Assembly (NCBI RefSeq): GCF_000966975.1 | Contig: NZ_JZWV01000700.1 | Span: forward strand, 1 to 11,526 | From: Streptomyces katrae | GTDB taxonomy: Bacteria; Actinomycetota; Actinomycetes; Streptomycetales; Streptomycetaceae | Direction of reading: 5' to 3' | Length of the DNA: 11,526 bases | Shown here: piece after piece, positions 1 to 7,335 of the stretch | How positions within the stretch are numbered: the stretch's first letter is position 1 | Layout: every line of letters begins with the position of its first letter | Translations under genes and position numbers: made by a program | Notes under the pieces: generated by a model | The model's database searches: none | What the model saw: the letters and a program-made list of their open reading frames with translations, nothing else | Told to the model about the DNA's origin: nothing

Positions 1-11
1 TGCGGTGGGGG

Positions 12-33
12 CGGCCCGCCCGTAGCCGGGCCG
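12..33 (-). terminator. weak hairpin after the DUF937 gene
   Basis: A 7-bp GC stem (12-18 with 27-33, loop of 8) lies about 25 nt past the DUF937 stop on the minus strand. No T-run follows it, which is common for actinomycete terminators. GC-rich DNA makes such stems often by chance, so this is only a candidate. Confidence 0.25.
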
Positions 34-57
34 GGCTGCCGTGGGGCCGGGCGGCGC

Positions 58-558
58 TTACTTCTTGCCGCCGCCGAGGACCGAGCCCAGCAGGTCGCCG
101 AGGCCTCCGCCGCCCTCCGCGGGTGCCCCGGCGGCGGGTGCGCCCTTGCCGCCGGCGCGCTTGGCGAGGACGGCCAGCACGACCGGGATCAGCATCTCGA
201 CGACCCGGGACACGGTCGGGGCCGGGATGCCCGTCTTCTTCGAGACCGCCTCGGCCACCGGCTTGCCGACCTTGCCGAGCACCCCGGCCATCATCCCGCC
301 GCCGAGCAGCCCGCCGAGGCCGCCGCCGAGGGTGGCCACGCCCTGGAGGGGCGGCTGGGACACCTCGGCGAAGGCCTGGCGGACCTCGTCGTCGCCGCCC
401 TCGGCCTGTTCCTGGAGGCTGCCGGACATCGCGCCGACCGTGTGCGCGACGGTCTCGCGGGCGCCGTCGGCATCGGTGCCGAGCAGGCCGGCGATCTCCT
501 GCAGCCTGTCGTCGCCGAGCTCGTGGATCACGTCGTCCTGGAAGGAAGATTCACTCAT
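58..558 (-). CDS. DUF937 domain protein of unknown function
   Basis: This 166-residue protein fits the DUF937 family, which is widespread in actinobacteria and has no firmly known role. An acidic, helix-prone N-terminal half (about 1-70, including DDVIHELGDDRLQEIAGLLG) leads into a glycine-rich stretch (about 75-100, LGGGLGGLLGGGMM). A helical segment with the phrase KKTGIPAPTVSRVVEMLIPVV follows at about 105-130. A glycine/alanine tail ending LGSVLGGGKK is typical of the family. There is no signal peptide, and the hydrophobic stretches look like buried helices rather than clear membrane spans. The ATG at 558 is chosen because the family-like sequence begins there. An in-frame ATG 13 codons upstream is possible. 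The Shine-Dalgarno match is poor, but a TAGCGT box ends 7 nt before the ATG, suggesting a leaderless transcript. The gene is divergent from recD2. The family call is from memory of its motifs. Confidence 0.8.
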   Translation of the reverse strand: MSESSFQDDVIHELGDDRLQEIAGLLGTDADGARETVAHTVGAMSGSLQEQAEGGDDEVRQAFAEVSQPPLQGVATLGGGLGGLLGGGMMAGVLGKVGKPVAEAVSKKTGIPAPTVSRVVEMLIPVVLAVLAKRAGGKGAPAAGAPAEGGGGLGDLLGSVLGGGKK

Positions 559-565
559 GCCTGGA

Positions 566-571
566 ACGCTA
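566..571 (-). promoter_or_regulatory. candidate -10 box for a leaderless DUF937 transcript
   Basis: On the minus strand TAGCGT fits the actinomycete -10 pattern TANNNT and is separated from the ATG by exactly 7 nt (TCCAGGC). Transcription would then begin at or next to the start codon. No good -35 is visible. The lack of a convincing Shine-Dalgarno sequence supports the idea. Confidence 0.35.
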
Positions 572-679
572 CGTGTGACCGGATTTATCGGCATCTCAGA
601 GCGACCTCCGGACCACCGTCGGTAATGGAAAGGTAAAGCTGTGATTCCGCATGCAACCCTTCGCGCCCGACGTGGGTCG

Positions 680-780
680 TATGGTGCGTCGGGACTTCCG
701 GGAGGGGATCTGGGGGGATCGGGAAGTCCGACGAGGGAGGGGTAACCGTGAGGGGGTCCGGCCGTGAGGCCGGACCCCCT
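680..780 (+). ncRNA. candidate structured RNA or leader with G-quadruplex motif
   Basis: Two hairpins follow each other. The first pairs 688-699 with 722-732 (11 bp, one bulged G). Its loop holds G-tracts at 700-702, 704-707, 712-717 and 721-723, separated by 1, 4 and 3 nt, which is a canonical four-tract G-quadruplex motif. The last tract shares bases with the stem, so the two folds compete. The second hairpin (751-780) is a perfect 13-bp stem. TATGGT at 680-685 could be a -10 box giving a start near 691, but no -35 is clear. If recD2 is leaderless, this would be a separate transcript of about 90 nt. Nothing here matches an RNA family I know, so this is inference from structure. Confidence 0.25.
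751..780 (+). terminator. perfect 13-bp GC hairpin upstream of recD2
   Basis: Arms 751-763 and 768-780 are perfectly complementary around a GTGA loop, followed on plus by TTCGTT, a weak T-rich tail. It looks like a factor-independent terminator or attenuator, ending any transcript that starts near 690. Read on minus it would lie in the far upstream region of the DUF937 gene. Confidence 0.5.
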
Positions 781-822
781 TTCGTTCGTCCACAGGGTCC
801 GCGGCCTGTCGGCGCCGGACGG

Positions 823-828
823 TAGCTT
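823..828 (+). promoter_or_regulatory. candidate -10 box for a leaderless recD2 transcript
   Basis: TAGCTT fits TANNNT and ends 7 nt before the ATG at 836 (spacer CGGTGCC), the geometry of leaderless actinomycete genes. No convincing -35 is seen at the usual distance. The Shine-Dalgarno match in front of the ATG is weak. Confidence 0.35.
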
Positions 829-835
829 CGGTGCC

Positions 836-3085
836 ATGGCGAACAACGCGGTGGTGCAACTGGCGGTGGTCGAGGGGGTGCTGGAGCGCATCACCTACGC
901 CAACGAGGAGAGCGGCTACACGGTCGCCCGGGTCGACACGGGCCGGGGCGCGGGCGATCTGCTGACCGTCGTCGGCTCGCTGCTGGGCGCGCAGCCGGGC
1001 GAGTCCCTGCGGATGGAGGGCCGTTGGGGTTCGCACCCGCAGTACGGGAGGCAGTTCAGCGTCGAGAACTATTCGACGGTCCTGCCCGCCACCATCCAGG
1101 GCATCCGGCGCTACCTGGGCTCCGGCCTGATCAAGGGCATCGGTCCGAGGATCGCCGACCGGATCGTGGAGCACTTCGGCCTCGACACCCTCGACGTCAT
1201 CGAGACCGAGCCGAAGCGGCTGATCGAGGTGCCGGGCCTGGGCCCCAAGCGGACGAAGCTGATCGGCGCCGCCTGGGAGGAGCAGAAGGCCATCAAGGAG
1301 GTCATGGTCTTCCTCCAGGGCGTCGGGGTCTCCACCTCCATCGCCGTCCGCATCTACAAGAAGTACGGGGACGCCTCCATCTCGGTGGTGAAGAACCATC
1401 CCTACCGGCTCGCCGCCGACGTCTGGGGCATCGGTTTCCTGACCGCCGACCGCATCGCCCAGGCCGTCGGCATCCCCCACGACAGCCCCGAGCGGGTCAA
1501 GGCCGGCCTCCAGTACGCCCTGTCCCAGTCCGCCGACCAGGGCCACTGCTTCCTTCCCCAGGAGAGGCTCATCTCCGACGGGGTGAAGCTGCTCCAGGTG
1601 GACACGGGGCTGGTCATCGAATGCCTCGCCGAGCTCGCCGCCGACCCGGAAGGGGTCGTACGGGAGTCCGTGCCAGACCCCCAGGGTGGCCCGGACCCCC
1701 TCACCGCCGTCTACCTGGTCCCCTTCCACCGGGCCGAGCTGTCCCTGGCGGGCCAGGTCCGCCGTCTGCTGAACGCCGAGGAGGACCGGATGCCCGGCTT
1801 CCGGGACGTGGACTGGGAGAAGGCCCTGGGCTGGCTCGCGAAGCGGACCGGGGCCGCCCTCGCCCCCGAGCAGCGGGACGCCGTGCGCCTCGCGCTGACC
1901 CGCCGGGTCGCCGTCCTCACCGGCGGGCCGGGCTGCGGGAAGTCCTTCACGGTGCGCTCCATCGTGGAGCTGGCCCGGGCCAAGAAGGCGAAGGTGGTGC
2001 TCGCCGCCCCCACCGGCCGGGCGGCGAAGCGGCTCTCCGAGCTCACCGGGGCCGAGGCCTCCACCGTGCACCGGCTGCTGGAGCTCAAACCCGGCGGGGA
2101 CGCCGCGTACGACCGGGACCGGCCGCTGGACGCCGACCTGGTCGTGGTCGACGAGGCCTCGATGCTGGACCTGCTGCTCGCCAACAAGCTGGTCAAGGCG
2201 GTGGCCCCGGGGGCGCACCTGCTGCTGGTCGGCGATGTGGACCAGCTGCCCTCGGTCGGGGCGGGCGAGGTGCTGCGGGACCTCCTCGCCGAGGGCGGGC
2301 CGGTGCCCGCCGTCCGGCTCACCCGGATCTTCCGGCAGGCCCAGCAGTCGGGCGTGGTCACCAACGCCCACCGCATCAACACGGGGGTGCCGCCCATCAC
2401 CGACGGCCTGCCGGACTTCTTCCTCTTCCCGGAGGAGGACACCGAGGCGGCCGGGGTGCTCGCGGTGGACGTCGCGGCCCGCCGGATCCCCGCCAGATTC
2501 GGGCTCGACCCGCGCCGCGACATCCAGGTGCTGGCGCCGATGCACCGGGGCCCGGCCGGCGCGGGCAACCTCAACGGGCTGCTCCAGCAGGCCATCACCC
2601 CGGCCAGGCCGAACCTGCCCGAGAAGCGGTTCGGAGGCAGGGTCTTCCGGGTTGGTGACAAAGTCACCCAAATCAGGAACAACTATGAGAAGGGAGCCAA
2701 TGGCGTCTTCAACGGCACCGTCGGTGTGGTGACCGCTATCGATCCGGACGAGCAGCGCTTGACGGTCCGTACGGAGGAGGATGAGGAGGTGGGGTACGAG
2801 TTCGCCGAGCTGGACGAGCTGGCGCACGCCTACGCCGTCACCATCCACCGCTCCCAGGGGAGTGAATATCCGGCGGTCGTGATCCCGGTCACGACCGGGG
2901 CTTGGATGATGCTCCAGCGAAACCTGCTCTACACGGCCGTGACCAGGGCGAAGAAACTCGTCGTCCTCGTAGGGTCCCGCAAGGCCCTCGGGCAGGCGGT
3001 CCGTACGGTTTCCGCAGGCAGGAGGTTCACGGCGGTCGCCGCGAGGCTCGCCGGACGATACCGGTGGGAAACATCACCTAGATGA
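836..3085 (+). CDS. recD2: RecD2-type ATP-dependent 5'-3' DNA helicase
   Basis: This 749-residue superfamily 1B helicase unwinds DNA 5' to 3' in repair. RecD2 proteins act without RecBC, unlike the RecD subunit of RecBCD. The N-terminal part (about 1-90) is the OB-like domain peculiar to RecD2. Helix-hairpin-helix-type repeats follow at about 90-200, with phrases LIKGIGPRIADRI and VPGLGPKRTKLI. The motor has Walker A GGPGCGKS at 363-370 (Lys369), motif Ia APTGRAAKRL, and Walker B VVVDEAS (Asp439-Glu440). Motif III is GDVDQLPSVG. Near the C-terminus are IHRSQGSE (His671, Gln674) and TAVTRAK with Arg704. Length is normal and no break is seen. The ATG at 836 is chosen because family similarity starts there. 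An in-frame GTG at 764 would lie in the loop of the upstream hairpin and is unlikely. The function is firm at family level. Confidence 0.95.
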   Translation: MANNAVVQLAVVEGVLERITYANEESGYTVARVDTGRGAGDLLTVVGSLLGAQPGESLRMEGRWGSHPQYGRQFSVENYSTVLPATIQGIRRYLGSGLIKGIGPRIADRIVEHFGLDTLDVIETEPKRLIEVPGLGPKRTKLIGAAWEEQKAIKEVMVFLQGVGVSTSIAVRIYKKYGDASISVVKNHPYRLAADVWGIGFLTADRIAQAVGIPHDSPERVKAGLQYALSQSADQGHCFLPQERLISDGVKLLQVDTGLVIECLAELAADPEGVVRESVPDPQGGPDPLTAVYLVPFHRAELSLAGQVRRLLNAEEDRMPGFRDVDWEKALGWLAKRTGAALAPEQRDAVRLALTRRVAVLTGGPGCGKSFTVRSIVELARAKKAKVVLAAPTGRAAKRLSELTGAEASTVHRLLELKPGGDAAYDRDRPLDADLVVVDEASMLDLLLANKLVKAVAPGAHLLLVGDVDQLPSVGAGEVLRDLLAEGGPVPAVRLTRIFRQAQQSGVVTNAHRINTGVPPITDGLPDFFLFPEEDTEAAGVLAVDVAARRIPARFGLDPRRDIQVLAPMHRGPAGAGNLNGLLQQAITPARPNLPEKRFGGRVFRVGDKVTQIRNNYEKGANGVFNGTVGVVTAIDPDEQRLTVRTEEDEEVGYEFAELDELAHAYAVTIHRSQGSEYPAVVIPVTTGAWMMLQRNLLYTAVTRAKKLVVLVGSRKALGQAVRTVSAGRRFTAVAARLAGRYRWETSPR

Positions 3086-3093
3086 TCGATCAT
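3082..3093. repeat. perfect 12-bp palindrome over the recD2 stop codon
   Basis: ATGATCGATCAT is fully self-complementary and includes the recD2 TGA. It is AT-richer than its surroundings. It could be a protein-binding site or chance. It is too short on its own to be a terminator. Confidence 0.3.
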
Positions 3094-3135
3094 TTGGGTT
3101 CCCACAGGCCCCGCGGGCAAGGCAGGATGTGCAGG

Positions 3136-3158
3136 TTGACGGCACTCAGTGCCGTCAA
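3136..3158. promoter_or_regulatory. perfect 10-bp inverted repeat in the citrate synthase upstream region
   Basis: TTGACGGCAC at 3136-3145 and GTGCCGTCAA at 3149-3158 are exact reverse complements around a TCA loop. Downstream on plus comes AAAAG rather than a T-run, so a factor-independent terminator for recD2 is not favoured. An operator, or a hairpin in the citrate synthase 5' leader, fits better. A second perfect palindrome, GAGTGCACTC, lies at 3179-3188 and shares the GCACTC/GAGTGC core. No regulator can be named from the sequence. Confidence 0.4.
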
Positions 3159-3263
3159 AAAGACCAAAGGCCGACCCCGAGTGCACTCTCCTGCGCCAAA
3201 TGGGGGAAGGTAGAGGCAGTCAGGGCACCTCGAAGAAGAGGCACTACGTCGGTGAGGGATGAC

Positions 3264-4553
3264 GTGAGCGACAACTCTGTAGTACTCCGGTACGCGGACG
3301 GCGAATACACCTACCCGGTGATCGAGAGCACCGTCGGTGACCAGGGCTTCGACATCGCGAAGCTGAGGGCCCAGACCGGGCTCGTCACGCTGGACAGCGG
3401 CTACGGCAACACCGCCGCCTACAAATCCGCGATTACCTACCTCGACGGTGAGCAGGGCATCCTGCGCTACCGCGGTTACCCGATCGAGCAGCTGGCGGAG
3501 CGCTCGACCTTCATCGAGGTCGCCTACCTTCTGATCAACGGTGAGCTGCCGACGGTCGACGAGCTCGCGTTGTTCCGCAACGAGATCACCCAGCACACCC
3601 TGCTGCACGAGGACGTCAAGCGGTTCTACGACGGCTTCCCGCGCGACGCCCACCCGATGGCCATGCTGTCCTCGGTCGTCAGCGCGCTGTCCACCTTCTA
3701 CCAGGACAGCCACAACCCCTTCGACGAGAAGCAGCGCAACCTCTCGACGATCCGCCTGCTGGCCAAGCTCCCGACGATCGCGGCCTACGCGTACAAGAAG
3801 TCGGTCGGCCACCCGGTGGTCTACCCGCGTAACGACCTCGGTTACGTCGAGAACTTCCTGCGCATGACCTTCTCCGTGCCGGCCCAGGAGTACGAGCTCG
3901 ACCCGGTCGTGGTCTCGGCGCTCGACAAGCTCCTGATCCTGCACGCGGACCACGAGCAGAACTGCTCGACCTCCACCGTGCGCCTGGTCGGTTCCTCGCA
4001 GGCGAACATGTTCGCCTCGATCTCCGCCGGCATCTCGGCCCTGTGGGGTCCGCTGCACGGTGGCGCCAACCAGTCCGTCCTGGAGATGCTCGAGGGCATC
4101 AAGAAGGACGGCGGCGACGTCGACGCCTTCATCCGCAAGGTGAAGAACAAGGAGGACGGCGTCCGCCTGATGGGCTTCGGCCACCGCGTCTACAAGAGCT
4201 TCGACCCCCGGGCGAAGATCATCAAGGCCGCGGCGCACGACGTCCTCTCGGCGCTCGGCAAGAGCGACGAGCTGCTGGACATCGCGCTCAAGCTGGAGGA
4301 GCACGCGCTCGCCGACGAGTACTTCGTCTCGCGCAACCTCTACCCGAACGTGGACTTCTACACCGGTCTGATCTACCGGGCCATGGGCTTCCCGACCGAG
4401 ATGTTCACCGTGCTGTTCGCGCTCGGCCGCCTGCCCGGCTGGATCGCCCAGTGGCACGAGATGATCAAGGAGCCCGGCTCCCGCATCGGCCGCCCGCGCC
4501 AGATCTACACCGGCGAGGTCCTGCGCGACTTCGTCCCGGTCGAGGCCCGCTGA
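3264..4553 (+). CDS. gltA: citrate synthase
   Basis: This enzyme condenses acetyl-CoA and oxaloacetate to citrate, the entry step of the TCA cycle in the cytosol. The 429-residue length is right for the hexameric-type bacterial enzyme. The catalytic triad is intact: His265 in LHGGANQ, His307 in GFGHRVYK and Asp364 in NVDFYTG. The C-terminal signature GSRIGRPRQIYTG is present. The N-terminal phrases VVLRYADGEYTYPVI and YLDGEQGILRYRGYPIEQL also match Streptomyces citrate synthases. The GTG at 3264 is chosen because family similarity begins with its SDNSVVLRY. GAGGG at 3254-3258 is a short-spaced ribosome binding site. The in-frame GTG at 3252 is a weaker alternative. The gene stands alone, 178 bp after recD2, and ends at a strong terminator. 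The gene is called citA in some Streptomyces work. Confidence 0.97.
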   Translation: MSDNSVVLRYADGEYTYPVIESTVGDQGFDIAKLRAQTGLVTLDSGYGNTAAYKSAITYLDGEQGILRYRGYPIEQLAERSTFIEVAYLLINGELPTVDELALFRNEITQHTLLHEDVKRFYDGFPRDAHPMAMLSSVVSALSTFYQDSHNPFDEKQRNLSTIRLLAKLPTIAAYAYKKSVGHPVVYPRNDLGYVENFLRMTFSVPAQEYELDPVVVSALDKLLILHADHEQNCSTSTVRLVGSSQANMFASISAGISALWGPLHGGANQSVLEMLEGIKKDGGDVDAFIRKVKNKEDGVRLMGFGHRVYKSFDPRAKIIKAAAHDVLSALGKSDELLDIALKLEEHALADEYFVSRNLYPNVDFYTGLIYRAMGFPTEMFTVLFALGRLPGWIAQWHEMIKEPGSRIGRPRQIYTGEVLRDFVPVEAR

Positions 4554-4583
4554 AGCTGAGCCCCCAGGGCCCGGAGACGCGAA

Positions 4584-4630
4584 AAGCGCCCCGCCGTCGA
4601 TCCCCCCACGGGTCGACGGACGGGGCGCTT
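4584..4630 (+). terminator. strong hairpin terminator after citrate synthase
   Basis: Arm 4584-4600 pairs with 4613-4630 over 17 bp with a single bulged A (4620) and a loop of 12. It starts 30 nt past the citrate synthase stop. The stem begins with AA on the left and ends TT, then CCCTTTCCCC. This is a convincing GC-rich terminator. Confidence 0.8.
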
Positions 4631-4662
4631 CCCTTTCCCCGGCAGCGGATTCCCCCCACGGG
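4601..4662 (+). repeat. 12-bp direct repeat 50 bp apart
   Basis: TCCCCCCACGGG occurs at 4601-4612, in the loop and edge of the citrate synthase terminator, and again at 4651-4662. The spacing is exactly 50 bp. It may be a trace of local duplication. No function is evident. Confidence 0.35.
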
Positions 4663-4765
4663 ACCCGCGCCGGGGCGTCGGTGTGTTGCCGGGACCCGTT
4701 CGGGTCGGGAGGGCCGCTCAAAGCTTCCCGAGGGCACGCGTCCCGGCCGGCGAATGCCGCGGACG

Positions 4766-4804
4766 TCCCCCAAGACCTCCGTGAAACATCCCCCAAGATG
4801 TTTC
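4766..4804. repeat. repeat pair and perfect 8-bp inverted repeat in the convergent spacer
   Basis: TCCCCCAAGA occurs at 4766-4775 and 4789-4798. The second copy lies across the loop of a perfect inverted repeat, GAAACATC (4783-4790) with GATGTTTC (4797-4804), loop CCCCAA. The AT-rich arms stand out from the local base composition. The 390 bp between citrate synthase and copA otherwise hold terminators and no gene I can support. Confidence 0.35.
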
Positions 4805-4843
4805 TGGCATCGCCCCATTAGACCCGGGACGACCCCGGATGGT

Positions 4844-4849
4844 TACGTT
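4844..4849 (+). promoter_or_regulatory. weak candidate -10 box in the convergent spacer
   Basis: TACGTT fits TANNNT. TTAGAC at 4818-4823 is a possible -35, but the 20-bp spacer is long. A transcript from here would run about 90 nt into the hairpins at 4891-4944, antisense to the end of copA. This is tentative. Confidence 0.2.
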
Positions 4850-4890
4850 GTCATCACTGTGATCTGCGTCTCCAGTGAAGGAGATGTGGA

Positions 4891-4944
4891 GGCCCGGGGA
4901 AGGAGATCTTCCGCCGGGCCCGCCGGTCCCGCCCGGGCGGGACC
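4891..4944 (-). terminator. double hairpin ending the copZ-copA operon
   Basis: The element has two parts. Positions 4925-4944 form a perfect 20-bp GC palindrome whose last base is the first base of the copA stop triplet. Positions 4891-4902 pair with 4908-4920 over 12 bp, with one bulged G at 4913 and a 5-nt loop. Lying directly downstream of copA on minus, they should end that transcript. They could also catch read-through from citrate synthase. Confidence 0.65.
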
Positions 4945-7232
4945 TAGCGGAACGAGCGCAGGCGCAGGCTGTTGGTCACCACGAAGACCGACGAGAAGGC
5001 CATCGCGGCCCCCGCGATCATCGGGTTGAGCAGTCCGGCCGCCGCCAGCGGCAGCGCCGCCACGTTGTATCCGAAGGCCCAGAACAGGTTGCCCTTGATG
5101 GTGGCCAGCGTCCGGCGGGAGAGCCGGATGGCGTCGGCCGCCACCCGCAGGTCACCCCGTACGAGGGTCAGGTCGCCGGCCTCGATGGCGGCGTCGGTGC
5201 CGGTGCCCATGGCCAGCCCCAGGTCGGCCCGGGCGAGGGCGGCGGCGTCGTTGACCCCGTCGCCCACCATGGCGACGGTGCGGCCCTCGGCCTGGAGCCG
5301 GCGGACCACGTCCACCTTGTCCTGCGGGAGCACCTCGGCGATCACCTCCTCGATGCCCACCTCGCGGGCCACCGTCTCGGCCACCGCCCTGTTGTCCCCG
5401 GTCAGCAGGACCGGGGTGAGCCCGAGCGCCCGCAGCCGGGCCACGGCCTCGGCGCTGGTCGGCTTCACGGCGTCGGCCACGGTCAGCAGCCCGCGCGCCT
5501 CGCCGTCCCAGGCGACCAGCACCGCCGTGCTGCCGGTGGCCTCGGCCTCCGCCGCGGCTCCGGCGAGGGCGGCGGGCAGGGCGATGCCCCGCTCGGCCAG
5601 CAGCCGTTCGCGCCCCACCAGGACGGAGCGGCCCTCGACCACGCCCTGGACGCCCAGTCCCGCGAGGTTTTCGAAGGACCGCGGTGCCTCGAAGGACTCC
5701 GGGACCGGCAGGCCGCCCGCGGCCCCGGCCGCCTCGGCGGCTCCGGCGGCCACGGCCCGGGCGATGGGGTGCTCGGAGGCGTGCTCCAGGGCTCCGGCGA
5801 GCCGCAGCAGCTCCTTCTCGTCCACCCCCTCGGCGGGGTGCACCCCGGAGAGGGTCATCCGGCCGGTGGTCACCGTGCCGGTCTTGTCCAAGACGACGGT
5901 GTCGACCCGGCGGGTGGACTCCAGCACCTCCGGGCCCTTGATCAGGATGCCGAGCTGGGCGCCCCGGCCGGTGCCGACCATCAGGGCCGTCGGGGTGGCC
6001 AGGCCCAGGGCGCAGGGGCAGGCGATGATCAGGACGGCCACGGCGGCGGTGAAGGCCGCGGTGGTGTCGTCGGTGAGCAGCAGCCAGGTGACCCAGGTGC
6101 CGAGCGCGAGCAGCAGGACGACGGGCACGAAGACCGCGGAGATCCGGTCGGCGAGGCGCTGCACCTCGGCCTTGCCGTTCTGCGCCTCCTCGACCATCGC
6201 GGCCATCCGGGCGAGCTGGGTGTCGGCCCCGATCCGGGTGGCCTCCACGACGAGCCGGCCGGAGGCGTTGACGGTGGCGCCGGTGACCGGATCCCCGACG
6301 GTGACGTCGACCGGGACGGACTCGCCGGTCAGCATCGAGGCGTCCACGGCGGAGGATCCCTCGACCACCCTGCCGTCGGTGGCGATCTTCTCCCCGGGCC
6401 GGACGACGAACCGGTCGCCCGCGGCGAGGGCGCCCACCGGGATCCGGACCTCCAGGCCGCCCCGCAGCACGGTCACGTCCTTGGCGCCCAGCTCCAGCAG
6501 CGCCCGCAGGGCCGCGCCCGCCTTCCGCTTGGAGCGGGCCTCCAGATAGCGGCCGAGCAGGATGAAGGTGACGACGCCCGCCGCGACCTCCAGGTAGAGG
6601 GCGGAGGAACCGTCGGCGCGCCGGACGGTCAGGTCGAAGCCGTGCCGCATGCCGGTCATGCCGGCGTGCCCGAAGAACAGGGCCCACAGGGACCAGGCGT
6701 AGGCGGCCAGTGTGCCGACCGAGACCAGGGTGTCCATGGTCGCGGCGCCGTGCCGGGCGTTGGTCCAGGCGGCCCGGTGGAAGGGCAGGGCGCCCCAGAC
6801 CGCGACGGGTGAGGCCAGGGTCAGGCAGAGCCACTGCCAGTTGTCGAACTGCAGGGCGGGCACCATCGAGAGCAGGACGACGGGCAGGGCCAGGGCGGCG
6901 GACACCAGCAGCCGCTGCCGCAGCGCGTCGAGCACGGGGTCGGCCTCGGCTGCCGCCGGCCGGGGCCCGGGTTCGTCCCGCTCGGGCTCGGGCGGCGGGG
7001 GCTCCTCGGCCGTGTACCCGGTCCTGACCACCGTGTCGATCAGGTCGGCCACCCGGACGTCGCCGCCGTAGGAGACGCGCGCCTTCTCGGTGGCGTAGTT
7101 CACCGTGGCGCTGACCCCGTCCATCCGGTTCAGCTTCTTCTCGATGCGGGCCGCGCAGGAGGCGCAGGTCATTCCGCCGATGGTCAGCTCGACCTCGGCT
7201 ATGGGCCCCTCGTGCACTGTGCTGCTGCTCAT
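4944..7232 (-). CDS. copA: copper-exporting P1B-type ATPase CopA
   Basis: This 762-residue membrane pump uses ATP to export Cu(I). An N-terminal heavy-metal-associated domain (about 11-77) carries GMTCASC with Cys23 and Cys26. A proline/acid-rich linker precedes eight predicted membrane segments near 108-126, 134-151, 168-188, 213-230, 367-386, 393-419, 714-735 and 738-756. The transport-site motif CPC is at 405-407. Tyr722-Asn723 in segment 7 and Met744 with Ser747-Ser748 in segment 8 are the Cu(I)-specific P1B-1 signature. Cytoplasmic motifs are all intact: TGE 302-304, DKTGT 449-453 (phosphorylated Asp449), His488-Pro489 and GDGVND 657-662. The ATG at 7232 has GGAG 6 nt upstream. The gene lies 99 bp after copZ on the same strand with no obvious promoter of its own. 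It is therefore probably driven by the CsoR-type promoter at 7537-7556. Confidence 0.96.
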   Translation of the reverse strand: MSSSTVHEGPIAEVELTIGGMTCASCAARIEKKLNRMDGVSATVNYATEKARVSYGGDVRVADLIDTVVRTGYTAEEPPPPEPERDEPGPRPAAAEADPVLDALRQRLLVSAALALPVVLLSMVPALQFDNWQWLCLTLASPVAVWGALPFHRAAWTNARHGAATMDTLVSVGTLAAYAWSLWALFFGHAGMTGMRHGFDLTVRRADGSSALYLEVAAGVVTFILLGRYLEARSKRKAGAALRALLELGAKDVTVLRGGLEVRIPVGALAAGDRFVVRPGEKIATDGRVVEGSSAVDASMLTGESVPVDVTVGDPVTGATVNASGRLVVEATRIGADTQLARMAAMVEEAQNGKAEVQRLADRISAVFVPVVLLLALGTWVTWLLLTDDTTAAFTAAVAVLIIACPCALGLATPTALMVGTGRGAQLGILIKGPEVLESTRRVDTVVLDKTGTVTTGRMTLSGVHPAEGVDEKELLRLAGALEHASEHPIARAVAAGAAEAAGAAGGLPVPESFEAPRSFENLAGLGVQGVVEGRSVLVGRERLLAERGIALPAALAGAAAEAEATGSTAVLVAWDGEARGLLTVADAVKPTSAEAVARLRALGLTPVLLTGDNRAVAETVAREVGIEEVIAEVLPQDKVDVVRRLQAEGRTVAMVGDGVNDAAALARADLGLAMGTGTDAAIEAGDLTLVRGDLRVAADAIRLSRRTLATIKGNLFWAFGYNVAALPLAAAGLLNPMIAGAAMAFSSVFVVTNSLRLRSFR

Positions 7233-7319
7233 GTCCCGCTCCGGGGGAAGGGCCGGGCCGCACGGTCCAGTCGGGGGCTGGCGGGTACGGCCCGGCGGGG
7301 TACTGCGGAAGGAAGGGGG

Positions 7320-7335
7320 CTGAGGCGGGCCTCAG
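7320..7335 (-). other. small hairpin at the copZ stop codon
   Basis: CTGAGG and CCTCAG pair around CGGG, overlapping the copZ stop. It could slow transcription or protect the upstream mRNA end, making copZ more abundant than copA. At 6 bp it is weak evidence. Confidence 0.3.

Noticed and set aside
688..732. 6C-type small RNA, because the minus strand shows a run of six C
   Set aside because: Only one C-run in a loop, and the second hairpin loop is GTGA. The expected pair of C-rich hairpins is absent.
681..767. 28-codon frame from ATG 681 ending in the hairpin loop
   Set aside because: No ribosome binding site, Arg/Gly-rich product explained by the G-rich sequence, and no leader-peptide codon run.
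596..2848. Long minus-strand frame opposite recD2
   Set aside because: Low-complexity antisense shadow of a gene with all helicase motifs intact.
3090..4796. Long minus-strand frame opposite citrate synthase
   Set aside because: Antisense shadow. The plus strand has the complete catalytic triad.
4465..4818. Possible 117-residue minus-strand gene in the convergent spacer
   Set aside because: It overlaps the end of citrate synthase and runs through its terminator, with no ribosome binding site or recognisable family.
4875..6812. Long plus-strand open frame opposite copA
   Set aside because: It is antisense to all conserved CopA motifs, rich in Gly/Arg/His/Gln low-complexity sequence and matches no family. 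Long antisense frames are normal at this GC content.
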